A stretch of 64,000 nt of DNA from Tropicimonas sp047971885 (GCF_047971885.1 NZ_JBKEAE010000008.1:17360-81359); one strand, 5' to 3'; positions 42,394 to 51,789 are shown, counted from the stretch's first letter. Numbers and translations are program-made. The notes: a model not told the origin generated them from the sequence alone.

Positions 42394-42426
42394 GCCCGGC
42401 GCGTTGCTCCCCTTTGCGCCGGGCCA
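42394..42426 (+). terminator. Hairpin after the binding-protein gene
   Basis: Perfect 10-bp inverted repeat GGCCCGGCGC / GCGCCGGGCC with a 13-nt loop, 16 bp after the binding-protein stop and followed by ACCTTTTC. Such hairpins after the first ABC gene commonly limit read-through and stabilise the upstream message, giving excess binding protein. Confidence 0.6.
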
Positions 42427-42487
42427 CCTTTTCGCGGATCGCCGACCTCGCCCGGCACCGCACCACCCCGTTTCGCAAAGGTTCGAC

Positions 42488-43141
42488 ATGACCCGGACCC
42501 TGATGACGGCCGCCTGCATCGTGGCGCTTCTGCCCATGGTCGCCGGCTGCAAGATCGTAAAGAACCCCGACCCGGACGACACCGAACATGCCGCCGCCAA
42601 CATGACCGACGACGAGCGCATGGCGGCGCTGGCAGCCGAAACCTACGAGCCGAAACTGCTGCCCTACATGGACGAAAAGGCGCAGGACATCGGCGCGGTG
42701 ATCGCGGCCGTCGCGCAGGACCTCGATGCGGCGGGCGAAAGCCTCGGCATCCCGAAATCGAGCGAAGGCAGCCCGTGGAACTTCGTCGCCACCGGCAATG
42801 GCACCGTGGTCGCCTCGAAGCGCGACTCGCGTGCCGCCACGCTCGACGTGGATATCGACGGTGACAATGCCGCCGATCTGGCGATCCAGCTTGGCCCTGT
42901 CGTCAAGGGAACCGCCCTGCGCGACGCAACCACTTTCTACGTCTTCACCGACTTCCGCGACCAGATCGAATTCGCCAAGCTCGGGCGGGCACTGAACGAC
43001 GCGGCCAGCGCTGCCATCGATATCCCCGAGGGCGACCTGATCGGCGCCACGGTCGCCTTCACCGGCGCCTTCAGCCTGCCGAAACAGGGCGACAGGATAT
43101 TGCTGGTACCGGTCCGGCTTTCGGCCGGCGGAGGCCAGTGA
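42488..43141 (+). CDS. DUF2291 family periplasmic lipoprotein
   Basis: A 217-residue lipoprotein: MTRTLMTAACIVALLPMVAG is followed by Cys21 (lipobox VAGC). The mature part (CKIVKNPDPDD, then NMTDDERMAALAAETYEPKL and ATGNGTVVASKRDSRAATLD) is typical of DUF2291, a family regularly encoded inside ribose-type sugar ABC operons in alphaproteobacteria. A role as an accessory to the transporter is likely but not established. The stop overlaps the ATPase gene start by 1 nt. Confidence 0.8.
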   Translation: MTRTLMTAACIVALLPMVAGCKIVKNPDPDDTEHAAANMTDDERMAALAAETYEPKLLPYMDEKAQDIGAVIAAVAQDLDAAGESLGIPKSSEGSPWNFVATGNGTVVASKRDSRAATLDVDIDGDNAADLAIQLGPVVKGTALRDATTFYVFTDFRDQIEFAKLGRALNDAASAAIDIPEGDLIGATVAFTGAFSLPKQGDRILLVPVRLSAGGGQ

Positions 43142-44694
43142 TGGACACGCAGGAGGTTGGTCTGACGATCCGCAACGGGATCAAGGTCTATCCCGGTACG
43201 GTCGCGCTGAAGAACGTCGATTTCGACCTGCACATGGGGGCGGTCAACGTGCTGGTGGGAGAGAACGGCGCCGGAAAATCGACGATGATGAAGATCGTCG
43301 CCGGGGTCGAGCCACTGACCAGCGGCAGGATGGAACTGTTCGGCAAGCCCGTCGTCTTTCACAACAAGAACCAGGCCGAAGCGGCGGGCATCGGCATCGT
43401 GTTTCAGGAACTGAACCTGTTTCCCAACATGACGGTGGCCGAAAACATCTTCATCGGCCGCGAAAAGACCAGGGGCGGCATAGATATCGACCAGACCTAC
43501 GAGCGCGAGGAGACCAGAAAGCTGCTGGCGCGGCTCGAACACGAGAGCATCGACCCCGACACGCCGCTGGGCGACCTGCGGATCGGTCAGCAGCAGATCG
43601 TCGAGATCGCGAAGAGCCTCGCCCAGGATGCGCGCATCCTGATCCTCGACGAGCCGACATCAGCGCTGTCTGCGGCCGAGGTCGAGATCCTGTTCCGCGT
43701 GATCCGCGACCTCAAGGCGCACGGGGTGGGTATCGTCTATATCTCGCACCGGCTCGAGGAACTGGTGCGCATCGGCGACTACATCACCGTGCTGCGCGAC
43801 GGCAGGATCACCGGCGCGCGCAGCATGGAGGGGATCGACGTCGGCTGGATCGTGCGCAACATGATCGGCGGCGCGTCGAAGGATTTCCCCAAGACCGAGG
43901 TGCTGGAATTCGGTCCCGAGGTCTTCCGCGCCGAGAACATCACCCTGCCACGGCCGGGCGGCGGCTATACCGTCGATCATGTGTCGCTGTCGGTCCGGGC
44001 GGGTGAAATCCTCGGCGTCTACGGGCTCATGGGAGCGGGGCGGTCGGAGTTCTTCGAATGCGTGATGGCGCAACACCTGGGCAGCGGCGGGGCGTTCTAT
44101 GTCGAGGGTGCGCCGGTGCGCGAAAGGACGGTCGCCGGACGGATCGGCCGCGGCATCGCCCTGATCCCCGAGGACAGGAAACGTGACGGGCTGATCGAGA
44201 TCCTGTCGATCCGCGAGAACATCACCCTGTCGTCGCTGCGGGATTTCACCACCGTTTTCGATCTGAACCTGACTGCCGAAGCGAAGGCGGCCGAAAGCTA
44301 TGTGCAGGAGCTTTCGATCAAGGTCGCCTCGATCGAGAACCCGGTGTCGAGCCTGTCGGGCGGCAACCAGCAGAAGGTTGTCGTTTCCAAGGCACTGATG
44401 ACCCGGCCCAGGGTGCTGCTGATGGACGAACCCTCGCGCGGGATCGACATCGGCGCCAAGGCCGAAATGTTCCGCACCATGCGCCGGCTTACCGCCGAAG
44501 GGCTGGGCATCATCTTCATCACCTCGGATCTCGAAGAGGTCATGGCGCTGTCCGACCGCATCATCGTCATGGCCGACGGCCGCATCACCGGCGAGTTCGA
44601 CGCGCATGGCGCGACCAGCGAAGACCTCGTGACGGCATCCACGCCCGGCAAGACCGAGGCCACTAGGGATCTCTCGAAGGAGACCGCGTTATGA
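43141..44694 (+). CDS. Sugar ABC transporter ATP-binding protein (RbsA-like)
   Basis: A 517-residue double ABC ATPase of the ribose/monosaccharide class. The first domain has Walker A GENGAGKST near 41-49, a degenerate signature (LRIGQQQIVEIAKSL) and Walker B ILILDEPTSAL. The second has a degenerate Walker A (GLMGAGRSE) but a full signature LSGGNQQKVV and LLMDEPSRGID, the usual asymmetry. The stop overlaps the permease start by 4 nt. Confidence 0.93.
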   Translation: MDTQEVGLTIRNGIKVYPGTVALKNVDFDLHMGAVNVLVGENGAGKSTMMKIVAGVEPLTSGRMELFGKPVVFHNKNQAEAAGIGIVFQELNLFPNMTVAENIFIGREKTRGGIDIDQTYEREETRKLLARLEHESIDPDTPLGDLRIGQQQIVEIAKSLAQDARILILDEPTSALSAAEVEILFRVIRDLKAHGVGIVYISHRLEELVRIGDYITVLRDGRITGARSMEGIDVGWIVRNMIGGASKDFPKTEVLEFGPEVFRAENITLPRPGGGYTVDHVSLSVRAGEILGVYGLMGAGRSEFFECVMAQHLGSGGAFYVEGAPVRERTVAGRIGRGIALIPEDRKRDGLIEILSIRENITLSSLRDFTTVFDLNLTAEAKAAESYVQELSIKVASIENPVSSLSGGNQQKVVVSKALMTRPRVLLMDEPSRGIDIGAKAEMFRTMRRLTAEGLGIIFITSDLEEVMALSDRIIVMADGRITGEFDAHGATSEDLVTASTPGKTEATRDLSKETAL

Positions 44695-45755
44695 ACAGCG
44701 CACCCGCGACCGACACGGAAAAGAAAAACTCGGGCAGGCTTCTGCTGCTGCTGCTGAAGGCCCGGACCTTCATCGCACTGATCATCGTCTTCGTCTTCTT
44801 CGCCTTTGCCGCCCCGAACTTTCTCAGCAGCGCGAACCTGATCATCATGTCGAAGCACGTGGCACTGAACGCGTTTCTGGCCATCGGCATGACTTTTGTC
44901 ATCATCACCGGCGGCATCGATCTGTCGGTAGGTTCGATCGTCGGGCTGTGCGGCATGGTGGCCGGCTGGCTGGTGCTCAACGGGCTCGATTTCGGGCTCG
45001 GCTGGACGATGCAGTTCAACACCATCGAGATCATGCTGGTTGTCGTTCTGGCGGGTACGCTGATCGGGCTGATAAACGGGCTGCTGATCACCAAGCTGAA
45101 CGTCGCCCCCTTCATCGCCACGCTGGGCATGCTCTATGTCGCGCGCGGGGCGGCGCTGCTGTCGTCGGGCGGGCGGACGTTTCCCAATCTCAACGGTAAC
45201 GCGGAATACGGCAACAACACCTTCTACCTGATCGGCGCGGGCAATTTCCTCGGCATTCCCATCTCGATCTGGATGCTGGTCGCGGTGGGGCTCGGGGCGG
45301 CATATGTCGCCAGGCGCACACCGCTCGGCCGTCACATCTACGCCGTCGGCGGCAACGAGAAGGCTGCGGGCCTGTCGGGGGTACGGGTCGATCAGGTCAA
45401 GATCGCGGTCTACATGTTCTCAGGTTTCTGCGCCGCGCTTGTGGGGCTGATCATCACCTCGCAGCTTGTCGCCGCCCACCCCGCCACCGGCAACATGTTC
45501 GAGCTCAACGCCATCGCCGCGGCGGTTCTGGGCGGCACGTCGATGTCGGGCGGGCGCGGCAAAATCGCCGGAACCATCGTCGGTGCCTTCGTCATCGGCA
45601 TCCTGTCGGACGGGCTGGTGATGATGGGCGTCTCGGCCTTCTGGCAGACGGTGATCAAGGGGCTTGTCATCATTGCCGCCGTTGTCGTCGATCAGGCGCA
45701 GCAAAGGTTGCAGGCGCGTGTGGTGCTTCAGCAGCAGGCATCGCTCAACCAATAG
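44691..45755 (+). CDS. Sugar ABC transporter permease (RbsC-like)
   Basis: Inner-membrane permease of 354 residues with about ten helices. Family motifs: MTFVIITGGIDLSVGSIVGL, ALINGLLITKLNVAPFIATL-like region (LIGLINGLLITKLNVAPF), and GRHIYAVGGNEKAAGLSGV, the coupling-helix region for the ATPase. The end contains a Gln-rich tail (DQAQQRLQARVVLQQQASLN). Last transport gene before the DeoR-type regulator. Confidence 0.92.
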   Translation: MNSAPATDTEKKNSGRLLLLLLKARTFIALIIVFVFFAFAAPNFLSSANLIIMSKHVALNAFLAIGMTFVIITGGIDLSVGSIVGLCGMVAGWLVLNGLDFGLGWTMQFNTIEIMLVVVLAGTLIGLINGLLITKLNVAPFIATLGMLYVARGAALLSSGGRTFPNLNGNAEYGNNTFYLIGAGNFLGIPISIWMLVAVGLGAAYVARRTPLGRHIYAVGGNEKAAGLSGVRVDQVKIAVYMFSGFCAALVGLIITSQLVAAHPATGNMFELNAIAAAVLGGTSMSGGRGKIAGTIVGAFVIGILSDGLVMMGVSAFWQTVIKGLVIIAAVVVDQAQQRLQARVVLQQQASLNQ

Positions 45756-45895
45756 AAATGCCCGCCTGCCCGGCCTCCGGGCGGGCGGCTCGCACCGGGT
45801 GGACTCCGCCGCACTTGCATTCGAATCGCCACGGTGACAGAAAACGGAAGTGATCGAAGCCCGCTGCGAACAGTCGCTTTTCGGTCCGTGCACCC

Positions 45896-46732
45896 ATGAC
45901 GCAGGAAACGGAGGCGAAAGGTCCGGTGTCGGAGAAGCCACTTACCTTCACGGAGGATATCACCGGCCTGCTCGCCGAGCCGCGCCGGCGCAAGATACTC
46001 GAATGGCTTCAGGAAGAAGGCAGCGCCCGCGTGCGCGACCTGTCGGCGGCCTTCCAGGTCTCCGAGGCGACCATCCGTCAGGATCTGGAGCGGCTGGAAC
46101 GCGATGGCCACATCTCGCGCGAGCACGGCGGCGCCCATCTGAACCGCACCCCCGGCCAGCCCGGGGCGATGGTGCTACAGCACATGGAGAACATGGACAG
46201 GAAGCGCCGTATCGGCGCGCGGGCGGCGGCACTTGTCGGCGATGGAGAGACCATCATCCTCGATGCCGGCACCACCACCACCGAGGTCGCCACCCGCCTT
46301 GCCGACCGGCACAACCTGACCGTCATCACCAACGCGCTCAACATCGCGATCATTCTCGGGGCCATCCCGGGGTTTGCCGTGCACCTGCCGGGCGGCCAGT
46401 TCAAATCGCCCACGCTGTCGATCAGCGGTGACAAGGCGGTCGAGTATTTCCACAACATCTATGCCGGAAAGCTCTTTCTGGCGACCGCCGGCGTCGGGCC
46501 GGAATCCGGCCTGACCTATCCCAGTTTCGCCGATCTCGAACTGAAGAAGGCGATGATCAACGCCGCATCGCATGTCTATCTCGTGGCCGATTCGACCAAG
46601 ATCAACAAATCCTCGTTCACGCGGCTGGGTGCGCTCGAACTGATACACACCTTCGTCACCGACGACGGCATCTCGGACAGGGACGCCAGGGAGTTCGCAT
46701 TACGCGGGATCGAACTTCTGATCGCCGACTGA
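45896..46732 (+). CDS. DeoR-family transcriptional regulator
   Basis: A 278-residue sugar-phosphate-responsive repressor. The N-terminal HTH is RRRKILEWLQEEGSARVRDL with SEATIRQDLERLERDGHISR, followed by the DeoRC effector domain with the phosphosugar motif DAGTTTTEVATRL and VITNALNIAIIL. It lies 140 bp after the permease in the same direction and before the mutarotase gene, so it probably controls this locus in both directions; repeats upstream of the binding-protein gene are possible targets. Confidence 0.88.
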   Translation: MTQETEAKGPVSEKPLTFTEDITGLLAEPRRRKILEWLQEEGSARVRDLSAAFQVSEATIRQDLERLERDGHISREHGGAHLNRTPGQPGAMVLQHMENMDRKRRIGARAAALVGDGETIILDAGTTTTEVATRLADRHNLTVITNALNIAIILGAIPGFAVHLPGGQFKSPTLSISGDKAVEYFHNIYAGKLFLATAGVGPESGLTYPSFADLELKKAMINAASHVYLVADSTKINKSSFTRLGALELIHTFVTDDGISDRDAREFALRGIELLIAD

Positions 46733-46774
46733 CCCCTCCCACCCGGTCCGCGGAAACAGCGCAAAGGTGCCGCC

Positions 46775-47209
46775 ATGCTTATCGGTCTCAACCCCGTACT
46801 TTCGCCCGACCTGTTGTTCACGCTCGCCGCGATGGGCCACGGCGACGAAATCGCGGTGGTGGATGCCAATTTCCCCGGTGCGAGTTGCAATGACCGGGTG
46901 ATCCGCCTGGACGGGATTTCCGCCACCGCTGCGGTCGAGGCGATCCTCTCGGTCATGCCGCTCGACGATTTCGTCGACGACCCGGCGCATGCGATGCAGG
47001 TCGTCGGCGATGCCGAAACCATCCCCGAGGCGGTTGCCGAATTTCAGTCGATCATCGAAAACGTCGCGGATAATCCGGCCCGGATCGCCTCGCTCGAACG
47101 GTTCGCCTTCTACGGACGGACGAAATCGGCCTATGCCATTGTCCAGACGGGCGAACGGCGGCTTTACGGCAACCTGATCCTGAAGAAGGGCGTTGTGCGC
47201 CCGTCCTGA
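46775..47209 (+). CDS. RbsD/FucU family sugar mutarotase
   Basis: A 144-residue enzyme that interconverts sugar anomers to match transporter and isomerase specificity. Recognisable blocks are FTLAAMGHGDEIAVVDANFP near residues 16-35 (catalytic His in GHGD), and ERFAFYGRTKSAYAIVQTGE then RRLYGNLILKKGV at the C-terminus, the Tyr-containing motif of FucU. FucU (fucose type) fits better than RbsD. Its presence with an L-fucose-isomerase-like enzyme fits the sugar locus. It converges on gdhA across a hairpin. Confidence 0.88.
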   Translation: MLIGLNPVLSPDLLFTLAAMGHGDEIAVVDANFPGASCNDRVIRLDGISATAAVEAILSVMPLDDFVDDPAHAMQVVGDAETIPEAVAEFQSIIENVADNPARIASLERFAFYGRTKSAYAIVQTGERRLYGNLILKKGVVRPS

Positions 47210-47234
47210 CCGCTACCGGCGGACCGGCTCGGGC

Positions 47235-47270
47235 GCCCGCGACGACGAAAGGTCCTGCATCGTCGCGGGC
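47235..47270. terminator. Convergent hairpin between the mutarotase gene and gdhA
   Basis: Perfect 11-bp inverted repeat GCCCGCGACGA / TCGTCGCGGGC with a 14-nt loop in the 69-bp gap between two converging genes; it can serve transcripts from either side. No clear U-run. Confidence 0.55.
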
Positions 47271-47278
47271 ACGGCGCC

Positions 47279-48628
47279 TCAGATCACGCCCAGCGCTTCC
47301 ATCGCCTCGGCGACGCACACGAAACCGGCGATATTGGCGCCCAGCACGTAATCGCCCGGTGCGCCGTATTCCTCGGCGGTTTCGGCGCAGGTGTCGTGGA
47401 TATTGCGCATGATCGTCGCCAGCCGTTGTTCGGTCTGCTCGAAGGTCCAGCTGTCACGGCTGGCGTTCTGCTGCATTTCGAGTGCCGAGGTCGCAACCCC
47501 GCCGGCATTCGCCGCCTTGCCGGGGGCAAACATCACCCCGGCCTGCTGGAAGATGTGGATCGCATCGGGGGTCGAGGGCATGTTCGCGCCTTCCCCCACC
47601 GCCATCACACCGTTCCTGACCAGCTTGCGCGCGTCCTTGCCCGTTAACTCGTTCTGTGTCGCCGACGGCATGGCGATGTCGCATGGCACATCCCAGACCG
47701 TGCCACCGGCGATGTAATGGGTGCCCGTGCCCTTGATCCGCGCATATTCGGCAATGCGCTCGCGCCGCACCTCCTTGATTTCCTTCACCAGATCGAGGTC
47801 TATGCCGTTCTCGTCCAGCACATAGCCGTTGGAATCGGAGCAGGCCACGACGGTTCCGCCCAGCATGCCTACCTTTTCCATCGTGTAGATCGCGACGTTG
47901 CCCGAGCCCGAAACCACAACTCTCTTGCCATCGAAGCTCTGGTCCTGCGTCGCCAGCATCGACTGGACGAAATAGGTGTTGCCGTAGCCCGTCGCCTCGG
48001 TGCGGGCGCGCGAGCCGCCATAGGACAGGCCCTTGCCGGTCAGAACGCCGGCCTCGTAGCTGTTTCGCAGCCGTTTGTACTGCCCGAACATGTAGCCGAT
48101 CTCGCGCCCGCCGACGCCGATATCGCCGGCGGGAACATCGGTATATACCCCGATATGGCGCGAAAGTTCGGTCATGAACGACTGGCAGAAGCGCATCACC
48201 TCGGCATCGGATCGGCCCTTGGGGTCGAAATCCGATCCGCCCTTGCCGCCGCCGATCGGCAGCCCGGTCAGCGCGTTCTTGAAGGTCTGCTCGAAGCCGA
48301 GAAACTTGATGATGCCGACATTGACCGACGGATGGAACCGGATCCCGCCCTTGTAGGGGCCGAGCGCCGAATTGAACTGCACGCGGAAACCGCGGTTGAT
48401 GCAGACCCTCCCCTTGTCGTCGATCCAGGGTACGCGGAAGATGATCTGCCGTTCCGGTTCGCAAATCCGTTCGATCAGCGCGTCGTCGGCGTATTCCGGG
48501 CGCTTGGCGATCACGCGGCCCAGGCTTTCGAGCACTTCCCGCACCGCCTGGAGGAACTCCGGCTCGCCGGGGTTGCGGCGTGCCACTTCGTCCAGAACCG
48601 GCTCCAGTTTTTCATCGAGTTGGGTCAT
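47279..48628 (-). CDS. gdhA: NADP-dependent glutamate dehydrogenase
   Basis: Reversibly aminates 2-oxoglutarate to glutamate. The 449-residue length and motifs match the hexameric bacterial NADP type: YKGGIRFHPSVNVGIIKFLG, LPIGGGKGGSDFDPKGRSDA (catalytic Lys), DVPAGDIGVGGREIGYMFGQ and the coenzyme domain VVSGSGNVAIYTMEKVGMLG. ATG at 48628 is well supported. It stands alone between two sugar loci, transcribed toward the mutarotase gene. Confidence 0.96.
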   Translation of the reverse strand: MTQLDEKLEPVLDEVARRNPGEPEFLQAVREVLESLGRVIAKRPEYADDALIERICEPERQIIFRVPWIDDKGRVCINRGFRVQFNSALGPYKGGIRFHPSVNVGIIKFLGFEQTFKNALTGLPIGGGKGGSDFDPKGRSDAEVMRFCQSFMTELSRHIGVYTDVPAGDIGVGGREIGYMFGQYKRLRNSYEAGVLTGKGLSYGGSRARTEATGYGNTYFVQSMLATQDQSFDGKRVVVSGSGNVAIYTMEKVGMLGGTVVACSDSNGYVLDENGIDLDLVKEIKEVRRERIAEYARIKGTGTHYIAGGTVWDVPCDIAMPSATQNELTGKDARKLVRNGVMAVGEGANMPSTPDAIHIFQQAGVMFAPGKAANAGGVATSALEMQQNASRDSWTFEQTEQRLATIMRNIHDTCAETAEEYGAPGDYVLGANIAGFVCVAEAMEALGVI

Positions 48629-49095
48629 CGATCACCTCGCATATCACCCTGTATGAAACATGTTTCTGCCTGTTAGGTTGTTTTTCGGGCAGATCAAACG
48701 CGACATGATGCATATCTGTGCGCCGCCGCAACCGGACGCCGGGGCGTTCCGGAGGAAAGGGGGCATCCCCCGGCCCATGCGCCGGCGCATCACCCGGCAA
48801 GATAATCCATATCTTCGACCAGATGGCGCCTTTCCAAATCGGGCAGGATCGGCAGAATGCCGGCAGGAGGAAGAGACTTATCAAGTTTTGGAACCCGTCA
48901 TTCGTGACGATGGCCGGCAGAGATCGCGACAGGCAGGATCGCACGATCCGGCACGGGCAACGTGCCGGCGTGGGATTTGTCCATGTCGAACCGGCATGGC
49001 GCAGATATGCGCGCCGTGCCCGTCTCTTCGCCGGGCGCACCGGATGAGAACCAACAGAACCCGCACCCCAGAGGTGCGCAAACCGGGAGGACCCC
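48629..49095 (+). other. Divergent intergenic region between gdhA and chvE
   Basis: About 470 bp with no gene I can support; short open frames here lack domains and ribosome sites. It should contain promoters for gdhA (toward lower coordinates) and for the chvE operon. AT-rich patches occur at about 48640-48690 and 48800-48890; no single promoter pair is convincing. GGGAGG just before 49096 is the chvE ribosome site. Confidence 0.4.
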
Positions 49096-50184
49096 ATGTC
49101 GGGACTTAAGAACTGGACACCGAAGCTCGCAACCGGCGCCTTTGCGCTGGCGGTCGGCCTGTCGCTCGCTGCGGCGCCGGCGATTGCGGCGGACAAGGGA
49201 TATGTCGGCATCTCGATGCCGACCAAATCTTCGGCGCGATGGATCGCCGACGGCGAGAACATGGTCAAGCAGTTCCAGGAAGCCGGCTACGAGACCGACC
49301 TGCAATATGCCGAGGACGATATCGCCAACCAGCTCCAGCAGATCGAAACGATGATGCTGAAGGGCGTCAATGTTCTGGTCATCGGCGCGATCGACGGCAC
49401 CACGCTTTCCGCCGCGCTGGAAAACGCCGCCGCTTCGGATATCAAGGTGGTCGCCTACGACCGGCTGATCCGCGATTCCGCCAATGTCGACTATTACGCC
49501 ACCTTCGACAACTTCCAGGTCGGGGTTATCCAGGGCACCTCGCTGATCGACGGCCTGAAGGCGCGTTTCCCCGACGACGCGGTCTGGAACATCGAACTGT
49601 TCGGCGGCAGCCCCGACGACAACAACGCCTATTTCTTCTACGATGGCGCGATGTCGGTGATCCAGCCGCTGGTCGACGAGGGCAAGGTCAGCATCGTTTC
49701 GGGCCAGACGGGCATGGATACGGTCGGCACCCTGCGCTGGGACGGCGCGGCGGCGCAGGCCCGCATGGATAACCTGCTTTCGGCCAATTACACCGACAGG
49801 CAGCTTCACGGCGTGCTGTCGCCCTATGACGGGATTTCCATCGGCATCATCTCGTCGGTCAAGGGTGTCGGTTATGGCTCCGGCGATCTGCCGATGCCGA
49901 TCATAACCGGTCAGGATGCCGAAATCCCGTCGATCAAGGCGATCATCCGGGGCGATCAGTACGCGACCGTCTACAAGGATACGCGCGAACTGGCCCGCGT
50001 GACCGTTGGCATGGTCGACGCACTGCTGCAGGGCAGCGAGCCCGAGATCAACGACACCGAGACCTACGACAACGGCGTCAAGGTCGTTCCCTCCTACCTG
50101 CTCAAGCCGGTGGCGGTGAACGCGGACAACTGGGAAGAAACCCTGGTGGGCAGCGGCTACTACACCGCCGATCAGCTCAAGTGA
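49096..50184 (+). CDS. chvE: Multiple-monosaccharide ABC transporter binding protein ChvE
   Basis: Periplasmic binding protein for arabinose, glucose, galactose, xylose and similar sugars, 362 residues. After the signal peptide (LSLAAAPAIA) the mature protein reads ADKGYVGISMPTKSSARWIA, and the segments NIELFGGSPDDNNAYFFYDG, LSPYDGISIGIISSVKGVGY and the end YYTADQLK follow Agrobacterium ChvE almost block by block as I remember it. Coupled with gguA and gguB and followed by arabinose catabolic genes, so L-arabinose is a main ligand here. In Agrobacterium ChvE also assists chemotaxis and VirA signalling; no such partner is in this window. Confidence 0.92.
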   Translation: MSGLKNWTPKLATGAFALAVGLSLAAAPAIAADKGYVGISMPTKSSARWIADGENMVKQFQEAGYETDLQYAEDDIANQLQQIETMMLKGVNVLVIGAIDGTTLSAALENAAASDIKVVAYDRLIRDSANVDYYATFDNFQVGVIQGTSLIDGLKARFPDDAVWNIELFGGSPDDNNAYFFYDGAMSVIQPLVDEGKVSIVSGQTGMDTVGTLRWDGAAAQARMDNLLSANYTDRQLHGVLSPYDGISIGIISSVKGVGYGSGDLPMPIITGQDAEIPSIKAIIRGDQYATVYKDTRELARVTVGMVDALLQGSEPEINDTETYDNGVKVVPSYLLKPVAVNADNWEETLVGSGYYTADQLK

Positions 50185-50195
50185 GTTCCTCCACA

Positions 50196-50220
50196 GGGGT
50201 GGCGCCAGCGGCGCCGCCCC
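50196..50220 (+). terminator. Hairpin between chvE and gguA
   Basis: An 11-bp stem GGGGTGGCGCC / GGCGCCGCCCC (one G-U pair) with a 3-nt loop, 11 bp after the chvE stop. Likely an attenuator or 3' stabiliser allowing more binding protein than ATPase, as in the other sugar transporter operon of this window. Confidence 0.6.
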
Positions 50221-50262
50221 ATCCAGTCAACAAAAAGAGTTAACGCTCTGCCGGAGGGACAA

Positions 50263-51789
50263 ATGACAGCCATTCTGGAAATGCGGAGCATCACCAAGAC
50301 GTTTCCGGGGGTCAAGGCCCTCGACGACGTAAACCTCACGGTCGAGGAAGGTGAGATCCACGCGCTCGTCGGTGAGAACGGTGCCGGCAAATCGACCCTG
50401 ATGAAGGTGTTGAGCGGCGTCTATCCGCACCATCAGTACGAGGGCGAGATTTACTACAAGGGCCAGTTGCAGAAATTCGGCAGGATTGCCGACAGCGAGG
50501 AAAAGGGCATCATCATCATCCACCAGGAACTGGCGCTGGTTCCGCAACTGTCGATCGCCGAGAACATCTTTCTCGGCAACGAGCAGGCAAAAGGCGGCGT
50601 CATCGACTGGCACGAGACCTTCGCGCGCGCCGCCGAACTGACCGCGAAGGTCGGGCTGCGGGAAAACGTCGCGACGCTGGTCACCAATATCGGGACGGGC
50701 AAGCAGCAGCTTGTCGAGATCGCCAAGGCGCTCGCCAAGAAGGTGGAGCTGCTGATCCTCGACGAGCCGACATCGAGCCTCAACGAGAACGACAGTGAGG
50801 CGCTGCTCGAACTGATGCTGGAGTTCAAGCGTCAGGGGATCACCTCGATCCTGATCTCGCACAAGCTGAACGAGGTCTCCAAGGTCGCCGACACGATCAC
50901 CGTGCTGCGCGACGGCCACACCGTCAGCACCTTTCCCAGCGACAAGACCCCGGATATCGAGAACCGGATCATCAAGGACATGGTCGGGCGCGAACTGACC
51001 AACCGCTTTCCTCCGCGCGAAAGCCGCATCGGCGAGGTGCTGATGGAGGTGAAGCAGTGGAATGTCTATCACCACCAGCACGCCGAGCGGCACCTGATCC
51101 GCAATGTCAACTTCAACCTGCGCGCCGGCGAGATCGTCGGCATTGCCGGGCTGATGGGGGCCGGGCGGACCGAGCTTGCGATGAGCATCTTCGGCCATTC
51201 CTATGGCCAGAAGATCAGCGGCGAGGTCTTTCTCGACGGTCGTCAGGTCGATGTCGGCGATATCGACAAGGCGGTGAAGCTCGGCATCGCCTATGTGACC
51301 GAGGACCGCAAGGAATACGGCCTGATCCTGGACGAGAGCATCAAGAACAACATGACGCTGGCCAACCTCGAAGGGGTGTCGCGCGGCGGCGTGCTCAACG
51401 AACACGAGGAGCGGCAGGTCAGCCGGGAATATATCGGCAAGCTCAAGATCCGCTGTTCGTCGATGCTGCAGGAGGTGGTGAACCTTTCGGGCGGCAACCA
51501 GCAGAAGGTGGTGCTGGGCAAATGGCTCTATTCGCACCCCGAGGTGCTGATGCTCGATGAGCCGACACGCGGTATCGACGTGAACGCCAAGTTCGAGATC
51601 TACACGATCATCAACGAACTGGCCGCCGAAGGTAAGGGGATCCTCTTCATCTCGTCGGAAATGCCGGAACTGCTGGGCATGTGCGACCGCATCTATGTCA
51701 TGAACGAGGGCCGGATCGTCGGCGAGCTTCCGGCAAAGGAAGCCACCCAGGAAGCGATCATGCGCATGATCCTCAAGAGCGATGGATAA
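50263..51789 (+). CDS. gguA: Multiple-monosaccharide ABC transporter ATP-binding protein
   Basis: Double ABC ATPase, 508 residues. First domain: Walker A GENGAGKSTLMKVLSG near 35-50 and LLILDEPTSSLNENDSEAL; its signature is the degenerate GTGKQQLVEIAKAL. Second domain: degenerate Walker A GLMGAGRTE, signature LSGGNQQKVVLGKWL and LMLDEPTRGIDVNAKFEIY. The insert NVYHHQHAERHLIRNVNFNL before the second domain is typical of GguA/MmsA. CGGAGGGA precedes the ATG. It overlaps gguB by 8 nt. Confidence 0.92.
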   Translation: MTAILEMRSITKTFPGVKALDDVNLTVEEGEIHALVGENGAGKSTLMKVLSGVYPHHQYEGEIYYKGQLQKFGRIADSEEKGIIIIHQELALVPQLSIAENIFLGNEQAKGGVIDWHETFARAAELTAKVGLRENVATLVTNIGTGKQQLVEIAKALAKKVELLILDEPTSSLNENDSEALLELMLEFKRQGITSILISHKLNEVSKVADTITVLRDGHTVSTFPSDKTPDIENRIIKDMVGRELTNRFPPRESRIGEVLMEVKQWNVYHHQHAERHLIRNVNFNLRAGEIVGIAGLMGAGRTELAMSIFGHSYGQKISGEVFLDGRQVDVGDIDKAVKLGIAYVTEDRKEYGLILDESIKNNMTLANLEGVSRGGVLNEHEERQVSREYIGKLKIRCSSMLQEVVNLSGGNQQKVVLGKWLYSHPEVLMLDEPTRGIDVNAKFEIYTIINELAAEGKGILFISSEMPELLGMCDRIYVMNEGRIVGELPAKEATQEAIMRMILKSDG

